Shown one piece after another: positions 16,263 through 24,527 of a stretch of 37,884 nucleotides of DNA. Under the pieces are notes generated by a model. It was not told where the DNA came from and ran no database searches. It was given only the letters and a program-made list of their open reading frames with translations. Origin of the DNA: Candidatus Bathyarchaeota archaeon. GTDB taxonomy: Archaea > Thermoproteota > Bathyarchaeia > 40CM-2-53-6 > RBG-13-38-9. Location of the stretch: positions 8,128-46,011 of the forward strand of contig JAGTRD010000006.1 of the NCBI GenBank assembly GCA_018396915.1, given 5' to 3'. The first letter of the stretch is position 1, and every line of letters begins with the position of its first letter. The translations under genes and the position numbers were made by a program.

Positions 16263-16960
16263 TAAACATCCTCCTCCCTCTCAACCTGTCCGTCACGCAG
16301 TATTATCCGTCTATGGGTTCGAGCTGCAACCTCAAAGTTATGTGTGACTATCACAAACGATGTTCCGAGACTCTCATTTACCTTACCGACTATATCCATT
16401 ATCTGCATCGCAGTCTTACTGTCTAGGTTCCCCGTCGGCTCATCAGCCAATACAATGGCTGGATTGGTAACCAAGGCTCTGGCTATAGCTACCCTCTGTT
16501 GCTCCCCACCACTCAACTCAGCCGGCCTGTTAAGGCTCTTCGACGCTAAACCTACCATATCCAACATTTTAACCGCATGCTCTCTGCGGCTCACAGGATC
16601 TATGCCCTGAGATATCAACGGCAACTCAATGTTCTCAACTGAGTTGAGTCTATGGATAAGATTGAATGCTTGGAAGACGAAGCCTATACGCCTATTCCTC
16701 ATCTCAGCCAGACCCTTCTCATCGATCTTTGACGTGTCCTTCCCCTCAATGTAGACCCTGCCGCTGCTCGGCCTATCGAGGAGACCCATGATATGCAGCA
16801 GAGTAGATTTCCCACTTCCGGAAGGCCCCAAGATCGATACCAACTCACCCTTCTTTATCTTCAAGGAGACCCCACGCAAGGCTTCGAATCTCACACCGCC
16901 AGTCCTATAGACCTTCACAAGGTCCTTCGTCTCAACCATTATCTTACTGTTCTCCTTCAT
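16262..16960 (-). CDS. MacB/LolD-type ABC transporter ATPase
   Basis: An ABC ATPase of 232 residues from the ATG at 16960, which has GGGAGGGAG four bases upstream; the open frame reaches 16975. Walker A GPSGSGKST, Q-loop FQAFN, signature LSGGEQQR, Walker B IVLADEPTGNLD and the switch His of VTHNFE are all present, so it should be active. The sequence is of the MacB/LolD/FtsE group that pairs with FtsX-like permeases. Its start overlaps the end of the preceding membrane-protein gene by 17 bases. Confidence 0.93.
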   Translation of the reverse strand: MKENSKIMVETKDLVKVYRTGGVRFEALRGVSLKIKKGELVSILGPSGSGKSTLLHIMGLLDRPSSGRVYIEGKDTSKIDEKGLAEMRNRRIGFVFQAFNLIHRLNSVENIELPLISQGIDPVSRREHAVKMLDMVGLASKSLNRPAELSGGEQQRVAIARALVTNPAIVLADEPTGNLDSKTAMQIMDIVGKVNESLGTSFVIVTHNFEVAARTHRRIILRDGQVEREEDV

Positions 16961-17327
16961 GGATCTCCCTCCCACGCATCTTGACAGTCAAGTAAGCAAC
17001 AAGAAAAACAAGCATCACGGTGAATGCTCCAGCGAGGAAAGAGCCTACCAGAAGGGAGATGGGTCCAGCCGATGCTTGAGCAGTCAGAGTTGGAGGGGCT
17101 GTAGGCGGTTGTCCTGTCAAGTACTGTCGGGTGCCAGACTGACCAGCGTCCTGGCCTTGCATATAATAGAGGAGTGAAGCATGTGCAAGGTTACCTAATC
17201 CACCTATTACCGAGCCGGCGACGAGTCCTCTCCGTCCAAAATTCGGCCTCTCTTTGCGGATAAGATTGCCAACCATGACGCCGACGAGTATGAGGGGTAT
17301 TATTATAGGTATTTCGGGACTCGGCAA
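16944..17327 (-). CDS. Small membrane protein at the head of the ABC operon
   Basis: A 127-residue protein with an N-terminal helix (IPIIIPLILVGVMVGNLI), a Gly-rich second hydrophobic stretch (GLVAGSVIGGLGNLAHASLL), an external Gln/Thr/Pro-rich loop and a last helix (FLAGAFTVMLVFLVAYL) followed by basic residues. No family is recognised. Its 3' end overlaps the ATPase gene, so it is probably made with the exporter. Confidence 0.6.
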   Translation of the reverse strand: MPSPEIPIIIPLILVGVMVGNLIRKERPNFGRRGLVAGSVIGGLGNLAHASLLYYMQGQDAGQSGTRQYLTGQPPTAPPTLTAQASAGPISLLVGSFLAGAFTVMLVFLVAYLTVKMRGREIHEGEQ

Positions 17328-17454
17328 GACTCTCTACTCCAACTTCCTGGATTGTTCTCCATGGACTGTAAAGGTTTACTATTTGAATTTATTTCAGAAT
17401 CGATCCTAATAGACCTGACCCTTTTCAAGAGGCAGGTCTAACAGCCATTATTAC

Positions 17455-17895
17455 TCAATATTTGAAGGTTAGGATCAGTAAAACTGTTAATGCAACGCAC
17501 GCGAAGAGGTCAGATAGCATGGCAAATGGACCGAGCATAGACGCCCTGAAGCCGAAGAGCATGTGAACTATGGGGTTGGCTGAGAGTGCGTACAGGAGAA
17601 GGACAATGCAAAAGATCATTAGGCCGATTGTGAAGCTAGACTTCACTCTTCTATATATGTCAATGTAGGTGGCAAGTAGGAATGCTAGAAGTGTGATGTT
17701 TACTGTTGAGATAACTGTCTTTACCGTGTAGTATAGTTCTATGTCTCCTGGGGGTGGATAGCGGGGTCTACGATCCATGAAAGGCTGGGGTGCGAATGAA
17801 TAATTCATAGACCAGAATATAGCGATCAGCGTTACAACTGCCAAAGTTGCCAGAATAAATCCATATTTTAGATATTTACGCATTTGAATGTTCAT
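17455..17895 (-). CDS. Four-helix membrane protein paired with a winged-helix regulator
   Basis: A 146-residue protein with four hydrophobic segments (around residues 10-30, 60-80, 88-108 and 122-144) and a Pro-rich external loop (RRPRYPPPGD) between the first two. It starts inside the last codons of the upstream regulator gene (four-base overlap). No enzyme motif is present. The coupled layout suggests it senses or counteracts something the regulator responds to, but no function can be named. Confidence 0.65.
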   Translation of the reverse strand: MNIQMRKYLKYGFILATLAVVTLIAIFWSMNYSFAPQPFMDRRPRYPPPGDIELYYTVKTVISTVNITLLAFLLATYIDIYRRVKSSFTIGLMIFCIVLLLYALSANPIVHMLFGFRASMLGPFAMLSDLFACVALTVLLILTFKY

Positions 17896-18221
17896 TTTAT
17901 CTGCCCCTTATTATTGCTTTTCCAAATTTTCTTCAGAAGGTCTTCGAAGAACATGTAGTTCTCCTCCATGGCAGATGATAGGAAATATGTCACACCATAC
18001 TTGTCACCTGTAAATGTGACTATTCCATTCTTTGTCAAGATTTCTAGATGGTGCCTTATAGTTCTATAGTCTTTACCAAGGGTATTAGCCAGCTGATTTG
18101 CATTCTGGGGACTCCTCTTCAAGGCTTGAATTATCTCAGCACGTGTAGCTCCGCCTCTAGTTCCTGCGATCAGCCATCCAAGTAGGTACCTCATCGAACG
18201 CTCGTTAGGTATGAAGACCAT
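17892..18221 (-). CDS. ArsR-like winged-helix transcriptional regulator
   Basis: A 109-residue DNA-binding protein. GATRAEIIQALKRSPQNANQLANTLGKDYRTIRHHLEIL is a clear winged helix-turn-helix (residues about 25-63), followed by a wing strand (GIVTFTGDKYGVTYFLS) and a C-terminal helix likely used for dimerisation. There are no Cys/His metal-sensor residues in the recognition helix. It overlaps the following membrane-protein gene by four bases and lies upstream of the MacB-type operon, so it is a candidate regulator of one or both. Confidence 0.8.
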   Translation of the reverse strand: MVFIPNERSMRYLLGWLIAGTRGGATRAEIIQALKRSPQNANQLANTLGKDYRTIRHHLEILTKNGIVTFTGDKYGVTYFLSSAMEENYMFFEDLLKKIWKSNNKGQIK

Positions 18222-18362
18222 TTCAACTCTAGCCTTATGGAGGAGATACGTTTCGCATATCGTGGCCTAATTTGGATGCTGACGTTTAATATGTCTTTTC
18301 CAGAAGCCTCCAACTCGTCTTCTAAGGGCATCACGCTCTTAATTCAATGTTCTACATGTTCG

Positions 18363-19307
18363 CTACCCCTTCAGGCTTTTAATAAGCTCCTCGACAAACC
18401 TCCCTGAATCGATGTCTCTGATGACTTTTATGGTAGGCGACAGACATGGACCTGTACTCTTATGAAAGTAAGTACGACCCAGGGTCTTCTCATCTGAGCG
18501 TTCGACGTCTAAATGTCCAAGCTCAGAACCTTTTATCAGAGTTTCATCGACCGCAACGCCAGCTGCCAGCGGATCATGCAGATAGAATTTTCCTTTGCTA
18601 GTTTTCTGGCATAACCCTATACCGTAGCCTATGCTCCTGCAGACAAACTCTGTCAATGCGGTCTCTCTCTTCTTAATATCTAACAACTCTTTTCGTGTCA
18701 GGTATGTTTTCATGGTTACATCGAGGGGGACCAGGGTTATCGGTAAGCCTGAATGGAGTACCTGATGGGCAGCCTCAGGGTCTGTATATATGTTGAATTC
18801 AGCGTATGGTGTGATATTTCCTGGGACGGCTATCGCACCACCCATCGAGACAACTCTCTCAACCTTTGGTATGATTCTGGGCTCTGTTGAGATCGCCTTA
18901 GCCAGGTTTGTCAGGGGTCCAGTTGTTATGATGGTTACAGGCCTTGTGCTGTCTATTATTGTTTTGATCATTAACTCTATGCCTGGGTATGTGGCCTCCA
19001 TAAGCTCCTCAATTTTGAGATTCTGAAATAGATGTTCAGTATCTCCGAGTCCATCTGGTCCATGGTAATACTCAGCTGTTTGGAGTGGTCTGAGGAGAGG
19101 CTTATCGGATCCCACACCGACCTTTATCCTATTCTCTTCCCCCAGTAGGCTAAGGATCTTGAAGACATTCATCGCAGCCTTATAGACAGGTACGTTTCCC
19201 GCAACGGTTATTATCGCTTTAACATTCACTCCTCCAGTTTTCATAATGAGCAGAATTGCGATGGCGTCATCTATACCTGGGTCGCAATCATGTATTATCT
19301 CTAGCAT
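18363..19307 (-). CDS. Nucleoside hydrolase (IUNH family)
   Basis: A 314-residue enzyme splitting ribonucleosides into base and ribose. The calcium/catalytic signature HDCDPGIDDA is at residues 6-15. Other family features are YHGPDGLGD, TTGPLTNLAKA and MGGAIAVPGN, plus YLHDPLAAG, which supplies the late Asp and its neighbouring His. Length is normal. It is a single gene, 84 bases downstream of the UroD-type gene on the same strand. Substrate preference cannot be read directly. Confidence 0.9.
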   Translation of the reverse strand: MLEIIHDCDPGIDDAIAILLIMKTGGVNVKAIITVAGNVPVYKAAMNVFKILSLLGEENRIKVGVGSDKPLLRPLQTAEYYHGPDGLGDTEHLFQNLKIEELMEATYPGIELMIKTIIDSTRPVTIITTGPLTNLAKAISTEPRIIPKVERVVSMGGAIAVPGNITPYAEFNIYTDPEAAHQVLHSGLPITLVPLDVTMKTYLTRKELLDIKKRETALTEFVCRSIGYGIGLCQKTSKGKFYLHDPLAAGVAVDETLIKGSELGHLDVERSDEKTLGRTYFHKSTGPCLSPTIKVIRDIDSGRFVEELIKSLKG

Positions 19308-19391
19308 ATTATCTTAGCCATAGTTTTACGCTTTCGAGCTGACTGTAACAATGTCTTAGGCAGATATCTATTATGTTTAGGGCCTAGTATT

Positions 19392-20579
19392 TTATTCGTA
19401 TGGTAGGAGGGTTTTTATGTAATCTGAATATTCCCTGAACTTTTCGAGGGTGAACTCCACATGGATGAGGTGGTCTGCCCCTGGAACGTATCCTCCCATC
19501 TCCTTGAGGATTGGGACTTTGGAGTTTACTTCCCTCCTCATCGCTTCACCACCTTTCGCAAGTTCCCTCTTATCCAAGTTTCCTATTATGAATAGCTTAT
19601 CTCCATACTTCTTTTTGATCTGAATAGCGTTCATGTTCGCATTGACCTCTAGAGGCCATATGCCTGTTATTCCAGAGTCTACTATAAGGTCGAGGAGGGG
19701 GTTTATGTTTCCGTCGCTGTCTAGCATAATTCTATCTATCTTATTCTTCCGTAGGAAACCTGTCAACCTCTTGTAGTGTGGCAGACAATATTCTTTGAAG
19801 AGTTTCGGCGACATCAAGGGTCCATGCCTCTCAGCCATATCCTCCCACCAGAAGACCATGTCGATTCTATCCTTCAAGGTCTCGACTGCGTCACGTAGAG
19901 TCTCACGTATGTAGTACTCCCAGTGATCTGCCATGTCATGTATCAACTCTGGATCCTTGTATAATGCTAGGTTGAATGGGGCTATGCCCATCAGTTCAGC
20001 CCCGAAACCGTAGAATCCGTTGAAACGCATCATCGTCACACCTCTCTGATAGTTCTCGAAAGTATAGATGTATTCGTCCCTACTCCAGTCTTTGGGGTAT
20101 CTTCTCGGGTCCTCAGGATTCAACCTCTTCTTATACTCCTCCCAACTCTTCCTATCCTTTACAGGAAAATCTATGAACATAGGCATGCTGTACCATGTCC
20201 GCTCCTCACCTTTGATACGTTTAGCTATGGCTCCTGTCTCGGTCCTGATAGTTAAATATCTGTTATCCTCCTGCAGGGTCTTCAGCTTGAATCTTGGAAT
20301 TGGCCCTATGTCGACTGGCACAACGCATCCGTAGAAGCTCTGGCATCCAAATATTTGGTACGCGTCGAATCCTTTGATTGCAGGCCAGTTATAAAGATTC
20401 GTACCTCCCCTACCCATCTCCCACTCAATCACTATAACCTTGTCAGGTTGTAGACCTTGCTTTAGCCAGTTGATAACAGTCTCCTCATAGATGCTCTCGA
20501 GCCATGGTAGAATGTCGGGTTTACGAAAATTTAGAACAGCCTTCATTCTCTCTCTAGGCGTCATCATGCTCCGACCCAT
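19392..20579 (-). CDS. UroD-family corrinoid methyltransferase-like protein
   Basis: A 395-residue TIM-barrel protein related to uroporphyrinogen decarboxylase and to MtaA/MtbA/CmuA methyltransferases. It starts RERMKAVLNFRKPDILPW, the typical UroD-superfamily opening, and contains IIGNLDKRELAKGG and GGYVPGADHLIHVEF near the end. The HxC zinc pair of classical MtaA is not evident, so it may be a demethylase of another type. Its start overlaps the corrinoid-protein gene by 16 bases, which strongly ties it to B12 methyl transfer rather than haem synthesis. The methyl donor is unknown; no activator gene (RamA-like) is beside it. Confidence 0.82.
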   Translation of the reverse strand: MGRSMMTPRERMKAVLNFRKPDILPWLESIYEETVINWLKQGLQPDKVIVIEWEMGRGGTNLYNWPAIKGFDAYQIFGCQSFYGCVVPVDIGPIPRFKLKTLQEDNRYLTIRTETGAIAKRIKGEERTWYSMPMFIDFPVKDRKSWEEYKKRLNPEDPRRYPKDWSRDEYIYTFENYQRGVTMMRFNGFYGFGAELMGIAPFNLALYKDPELIHDMADHWEYYIRETLRDAVETLKDRIDMVFWWEDMAERHGPLMSPKLFKEYCLPHYKRLTGFLRKNKIDRIMLDSDGNINPLLDLIVDSGITGIWPLEVNANMNAIQIKKKYGDKLFIIGNLDKRELAKGGEAMRREVNSKVPILKEMGGYVPGADHLIHVEFTLEKFREYSDYIKTLLPYE

Positions 20580-21220
20580 CTCCTACATATCTCGACCCCT
20601 TCAACAGCGTCTAGGGCAGCTGCGTCTGCACCAGCCTCTTCAGCGAACTGTTTCGTTACGGCGTTGCCTCCTATGATGACCTTGACCTTACTCCTTAGAC
20701 CGGCGCTCTTCAACTCGTCTAGTACATTTTTGACTTCAGGTAGTGTCGATGTCAAAAGTGTCGACATCCCGACTATCTCAGCACCTGTTCCCCCTACCTC
20801 CTCAACAAACCTTTTCGGATCAACATCTACCCCCAAGTCCCTTACGTCGAATCCTGAGAATCTCGCCATCATCCCGAAAATGTTCTTTCCAATGTCATGC
20901 ATATCGCCCTTCACTGTTCCGAGAACTATTGTGGCCTTCTTCTCCACAACTTCATGCTTCATATGTGGCTTCAGAACATCAAGGATACTGTTCATAATCT
21001 CTCCGGCGTACAATAGTTCAGCTAGGAAATATTCGCCCTTCTCATATTTCGATCCAACCTCATCGAGACCTTTCTTCAGACCCCTCTCAACAATCTCTCT
21101 TATGGAATGTTTCTGTCTCAGAGCCTTCTCGACAAGCTTCTTCGTTTGAGGTACTCCTTCAAGATTCGATATGGCTTCTGCAATCTCATCCAGTACACTC
21201 AATCTATCTTTATTGCTCAT
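20564..21220 (-). CDS. Corrinoid-binding methyltransferase subunit (MtaC/MtbC-like)
   Basis: A 218-residue protein with the two-part layout of one-carbon corrinoid proteins. A helical cap domain (residues 1-90) contains GEYFLAELLYAGEIMNSIL, and a Rossmann-type B12 domain contains GDMHDIGKNIF with the cobalt-ligating His, then MSTLLTSTLPEV and VIIGGNAVT. It shuttles a methyl group between a substrate methyltransferase and an acceptor. The overlapping UroD-type gene downstream is its probable partner. Confidence 0.9.
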   Translation of the reverse strand: MSNKDRLSVLDEIAEAISNLEGVPQTKKLVEKALRQKHSIREIVERGLKKGLDEVGSKYEKGEYFLAELLYAGEIMNSILDVLKPHMKHEVVEKKATIVLGTVKGDMHDIGKNIFGMMARFSGFDVRDLGVDVDPKRFVEEVGGTGAEIVGMSTLLTSTLPEVKNVLDELKSAGLRSKVKVIIGGNAVTKQFAEEAGADAAALDAVEGVEICRRWVGA

Positions 21221-21303
21221 GAGAGATCAGCTGAACTTCGAGATGATATTAAGGCTTTCCAAATCAACATCGCTGTGAGACCAACAATCCATTTTAGAAG
21301 ACA

Positions 21304-21314
21304 GTTTTAAATAG
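21304..21314 (+). promoter_or_regulatory. TATA-like element before the lysine-rich micro-ORF
   Basis: GTTTTAAATAG lies about 32-42 bases upstream of the micro-ORF ATG, which would place transcription start a few bases before the start codon. No other gene on this strand begins nearby. Confidence 0.4.
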
Positions 21315-21345
21315 AGATTGATATGAATACTATGCTGTGGTTTAG

Positions 21346-21387
21346 ATGGCGTCGAAGAAAGCTAAGAAAGCTAAGAAGAAAAAGTGA
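21346..21387 (+). CDS. 13-residue lysine-rich micro-ORF
   Basis: ATG at 21346 to TGA at 21385-21387 encodes MASKKAKKAKKKK, nine lysines in thirteen residues. A TATA-like element lies upstream, and T-rich runs (21409-21413 and again near 21432-21438) lie downstream as possible terminators, so this could be a complete tiny transcription unit. The rest of the 354-base gap (21221-21574) shows no other gene. Similar basic tails occur on nucleic-acid-binding proteins, but I know no family of this length; it may also be coincidence. Confidence 0.45.
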   Translation: MASKKAKKAKKKK

Positions 21388-21574
21388 TATTCAGATAGCG
21401 ACTTAATATTTTTCTTACCCAACTTCTCCCTTTCTTTTTAATCTACTACGTGACTACACTTCTCCAGATCTATATGCAGTCCTATAACATCTGCTTAGTA
21501 AATCCGGAAATATTTTCCTCCACCTTATTTATATCAATCTTCTGAAGATTCTTACATAAACGATAAGGGGTAGA

Positions 21575-22588
21575 ATACTCATCACTGGCCACAAGATCAA
21601 AAGAAGAGACTACGTGAAGTATGTTAGTATCTCAGCCTTGGCCGGCGCACTAGGAATTTTTTTGGGCACTTTCAAGGTCTGGCGGAGTGACCATCATCCG
21701 CCATCTGCGATGGTGCCTCCATCTCAAATCCCGCCTCACATCCCCTCTAGGATCGGAGAGTCTGTTGTCTCCATTTCCAGGCTGGATTCTGACGATGAGA
21801 TTGAGAGGGTGGTTCAAAAATCTCTGGATGCTATTGGAGGTTTAGGTAAACTGATCTCGCCTGGTAAGAGGGTGGTGGTCAAACCGGCTGTTCTCACATC
21901 CGACAGATATTGCGCTCCAGATCCAAGGGTTGTTGCAGCTGTCGTGAAGCTGGTCAGAGAATTTGGTGGGAAAGTTACTGTCGCCGAGTCTTCAGGTAGA
22001 GGATCCAGTACAGCTTACAACCTCTCACATGTTGGCATAACATCTGCAGCCGAGGAGGCTGGGGCTGAAGTCAAGAGTCTAGACGATGAGAAACCTATCA
22101 GAGTAGAAGTTCCATCAGGTGTATCCCTCAGAGAGGTTCTTGTATATCCTACAGTGTTAAACTCGGATGTTCTGATAAGTGTCCCAAGATTGAAGAGGCA
22201 CATAAGCACAACTGTGACGATCTCCCTGAAGAATATGATGGGGGCCATTCCAAATAGTGAGAAAGGAAGATTCCATACACTGGACCTCTCACAGTCTATA
22301 GCAGACCTCAACACAGTCATCAGGCCAGATATCTCCGTAATAGACGGTACCTCAGCAATGGTCAGGTCAGGTCCTACTGGTGGAGATATGATCAAGTCAA
22401 AAATCATAATAGCTTCAGAGGATCCTGTTGCAGCAGATAGAATAGCCGCTTTGAAATTGCAGGAGATAGAGGATGAGGTCGGTGTGCCATCCCGTTACAG
22501 GTTTGACGCGGCTAATATTAGGCACATAATAGCTGCTGGTGAGCTCGGGGTGGGAAAATGCAACCTAGAAAGTATAAGAATAATTTAG
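21575..22588 (+). CDS. Tat-exported DUF362 protein
   Basis: The DUF362 domain (residues about 60-335) includes the KPAVLTSD and DPRVVAAVVKLVRE segments, VAESSGRGSSTAYN, RLKRHISTTVTISLKNMMG and DGTSAMVRSGPTGGD. DUF362 proteins are linked to Fe-S chemistry, but no function is established. The first in-frame GTG (21614) would leave out KRRDYVKYVSISALAGALG, which is a good twin-arginine signal followed by a hydrophobic stretch. The frame is open upstream to a stop at 21557 and contains ATA at 21575 four bases after AAGGGG (21565-21570), so I extend to that codon. No Cys clusters are present in this protein; the next two genes supply Fe-S centres. Confidence 0.8.
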   Translation: MLITGHKIKRRDYVKYVSISALAGALGIFLGTFKVWRSDHHPPSAMVPPSQIPPHIPSRIGESVVSISRLDSDDEIERVVQKSLDAIGGLGKLISPGKRVVVKPAVLTSDRYCAPDPRVVAAVVKLVREFGGKVTVAESSGRGSSTAYNLSHVGITSAAEEAGAEVKSLDDEKPIRVEVPSGVSLREVLVYPTVLNSDVLISVPRLKRHISTTVTISLKNMMGAIPNSEKGRFHTLDLSQSIADLNTVIRPDISVIDGTSAMVRSGPTGGDMIKSKIIIASEDPVAADRIAALKLQEIEDEVGVPSRYRFDAANIRHIIAAGELGVGKCNLESIRII

Positions 22589-22604
22589 GAGCGAACTTGA
22601 TGGG

Positions 22605-23219
22605 TTGAAAATTTTCAACGGAGAAAAGATTGTTAGGAGGAGCTTCATCAAATATCTTGTTGAAGGCGCCGTTATCCTAGGATGCATAAACTTCGCATCT
22701 ACCGCAGCTTCATCTTCAAATGAGCCTGTTAGACCACCAGGGTCGGTTGAAGAGAAGTATTTCAACCTGCTCTGTGTGAGATGCGGCATCTGTCTACAAG
22801 TATGCCCCACCGGAGCCGTCGTGCTATCAGGATTCGAGTATGGAGCCCAAGCTGCCAATACGCCGATCATAAATCCGATCTATGGTCCATGCGAGTTCTT
22901 TAGGGGTAGATGTGAGGAGGAGATGCGTTGCAGCCGCCATTGTCCAACTGGCGCGTTGAGGCAGATAGATAGAGGGGAAGTTAAGCTAGGGACGATTCAT
23001 CTAAACAAGGAATATTGCCTGGCTCACCGTGGATTGGAGTGCATGGTCTGCGCCGAGATATGTCCAGTCCCAGGAGCTATCACAATCCAAGATAGGAAAC
23101 CCATCTTCAATAAAGATGGATGTGTCGGATGTGGGACCTGTCTCTATGCGTGTCCAGCCGACCCCAAGCCTCTACATTTAACATCTGAAGGGGCTAGAAG
23201 GCTCAAGTGGTTGGTTTGA
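22605..23219 (+). CDS. NapG-like Tat-exported ferredoxin, four 4Fe-4S motifs
   Basis: A 204-residue protein starting with TTG. Its N-terminus IVRRSFIKYLVEGAVILG is a twin-arginine signal. Cys groups follow: CVRCGICLQVCP, CEEEMRCSRHCP-like, CLAHRGLECMVCAEICP and CVGCGTCLYACP, the four-cluster pattern of NapG/MauM ferredoxins. It should sit outside the membrane and pass electrons to or from the NapH-like protein. It starts 17 bases after the DUF362 gene, so the three genes form a unit. No nitrate reductase catalytic subunit is near, so the donor and acceptor are unknown. Confidence 0.88.
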   Translation: MKIFNGEKIVRRSFIKYLVEGAVILGCINFASTAASSSNEPVRPPGSVEEKYFNLLCVRCGICLQVCPTGAVVLSGFEYGAQAANTPIINPIYGPCEFFRGRCEEEMRCSRHCPTGALRQIDRGEVKLGTIHLNKEYCLAHRGLECMVCAEICPVPGAITIQDRKPIFNKDGCVGCGTCLYACPADPKPLHLTSEGARRLKWLV

Positions 23220-23983
23220 AACCATCCAGATTCTTGGCTTTGAGAATCATCACCGTAACTTCAATTAGTTTGGTCTTCGTATCAGCCTCACTCCACGGAA
23301 CATTCTACGGAACAGGTTCAGCCTTGAATCTTGGAGCCTTAAAGTTAATTTCCCCACTAGACTGGTTGCTGTTAAACTTGGGTGCGGGAAAGATTGTCTT
23401 AGACCTGCTTATACTTGGGCTTATAGTTATAATCAGCGTGATTATATTCGGCCGGTTCCTCTGCGGATGGTTATGTCCTGTAGGGATGATCTTGGATTAT
23501 ATGAATAAGTTTACAGAAAGTCGGAGGAGAATCTCAGGAACCCAATCACTAGAGAAGTATGTTATTCTATCCGCCATCTTGCTAGCCGGCATACTATTCA
23601 AATTTACTGCACCCTACCTCTACTCTCCCCCAGGGATAGTTCATAGGATTCTGATTCAATATCTGAGCAGAGGAATTATTGGAGTCGACTTGGCGGCTCT
23701 ATCTCTCATCATCGTCTCAAATGGCTTGGTCGGCCGGTATGGTCGGACTTGGTGTCGCAATATATGTCCATTAGGCACATTGATAAGCAGTATGAGTATA
23801 GTCAACCTCTTCAGGCCAAAGGTCGAGATCGACAAGTGTATTGAATGTTCTATATGTGAGGGTGTATGCCCTATGCAGATACATCTAGTAAAATCAGATA
23901 GATGGGATATGATGTCCTGCATCAAATGTTTTGAATGTCTGGAATGTTGCCCAGTGAAGGCTGTGAGGTTGGTTTTTAACTGA
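23207..23983 (+). CDS. NapH-like membrane-bound 4Fe-4S protein
   Basis: A 258-residue membrane protein with about five hydrophobic helices. The cysteine motifs CGWLCPVGM (after helix 3) and CRNICPLGT are typical of NapH/NosR/CcoG, and two classical ferredoxin sites, CIECSICEGVCP and CIKCFECLECCP, lie at the C-terminus. It moves electrons between the quinone pool and external ferredoxins in known systems. Its start (GTG 23207, or TTG 23216) overlaps the NapG-like gene by 13 bases. Confidence 0.88.
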   Translation: MVGLKPSRFLALRIITVTSISLVFVSASLHGTFYGTGSALNLGALKLISPLDWLLLNLGAGKIVLDLLILGLIVIISVIIFGRFLCGWLCPVGMILDYMNKFTESRRRISGTQSLEKYVILSAILLAGILFKFTAPYLYSPPGIVHRILIQYLSRGIIGVDLAALSLIIVSNGLVGRYGRTWCRNICPLGTLISSMSIVNLFRPKVEIDKCIECSICEGVCPMQIHLVKSDRWDMMSCIKCFECLECCPVKAVRLVFN

Positions 23984-24037
23984 TGCTCAGCATCTCAAAG
24001 ATTTTACTTGAAGATTTATGTGGCATTTTTAAATCTT

Positions 24038-24472
24038 TTAAAGGGTCTTACTCATCCTCCAATGTCTTATGCTGTCGAATAGGGTGCCTGCGTCACCGAC
24101 AACCTCATACCCATGTTTCCTATAGAATTTCACAGCCTCCTCCCTGGCGTTGAGAACTATCATTCTCGCCCCCCTACCTCTAGCGATGTCTTCCAGCTTC
24201 TTCAGAATCTTACTTCCGACACCCATGTTTCTGTAACGGCTCTCGACAGCCATGTATCTTATCTGGGCCTCAATATCGGAGTTGAAGTGGATCCTCCCCA
24301 CACCAATAATCTTTCCACCTATAGACGCCACTATATGGGCTGCCTCACCTTCAAGATCATCCTTTTCACTTCCAGGAGGTTGACCCCAAGGTTCCCTGAG
24401 GACTCGCCATCTCAACTCATAGTATTTATCAAATTCTTCTGCTGTCTTAGGCTCTCTGATCCTAATATTCAT
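24038..24472 (-). CDS. GNAT-family N-acetyltransferase
   Basis: A 144-residue acetyl-CoA-dependent acyltransferase. The acetyl-CoA motif A reads YRNMGVGSKIL (about residues 80-90), preceded by the beta-4 strand AQIRYMAVES, and the C-terminal AVKFYRKHGYEVVGD matches motif B. The N-terminal YELRWRVLREPWGQPPGSEKDD resembles the ElaA-like/YitI subgroup. Substrate is unknown. It precedes the lipoate ligase on the opposite flank of an empty 55-base gap but the genes run the same way, so one transcript is possible. Confidence 0.85.
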   Translation of the reverse strand: MNIRIREPKTAEEFDKYYELRWRVLREPWGQPPGSEKDDLEGEAAHIVASIGGKIIGVGRIHFNSDIEAQIRYMAVESRYRNMGVGSKILKKLEDIARGRGARMIVLNAREEAVKFYRKHGYEVVGDAGTLFDSIRHWRMSKTL

Positions 24473-24527
24473 TGGAGGTCACGGTCAACATGATTGAAAT
24501 TGGATGAGACGTTGACTAAGCCAAGTC

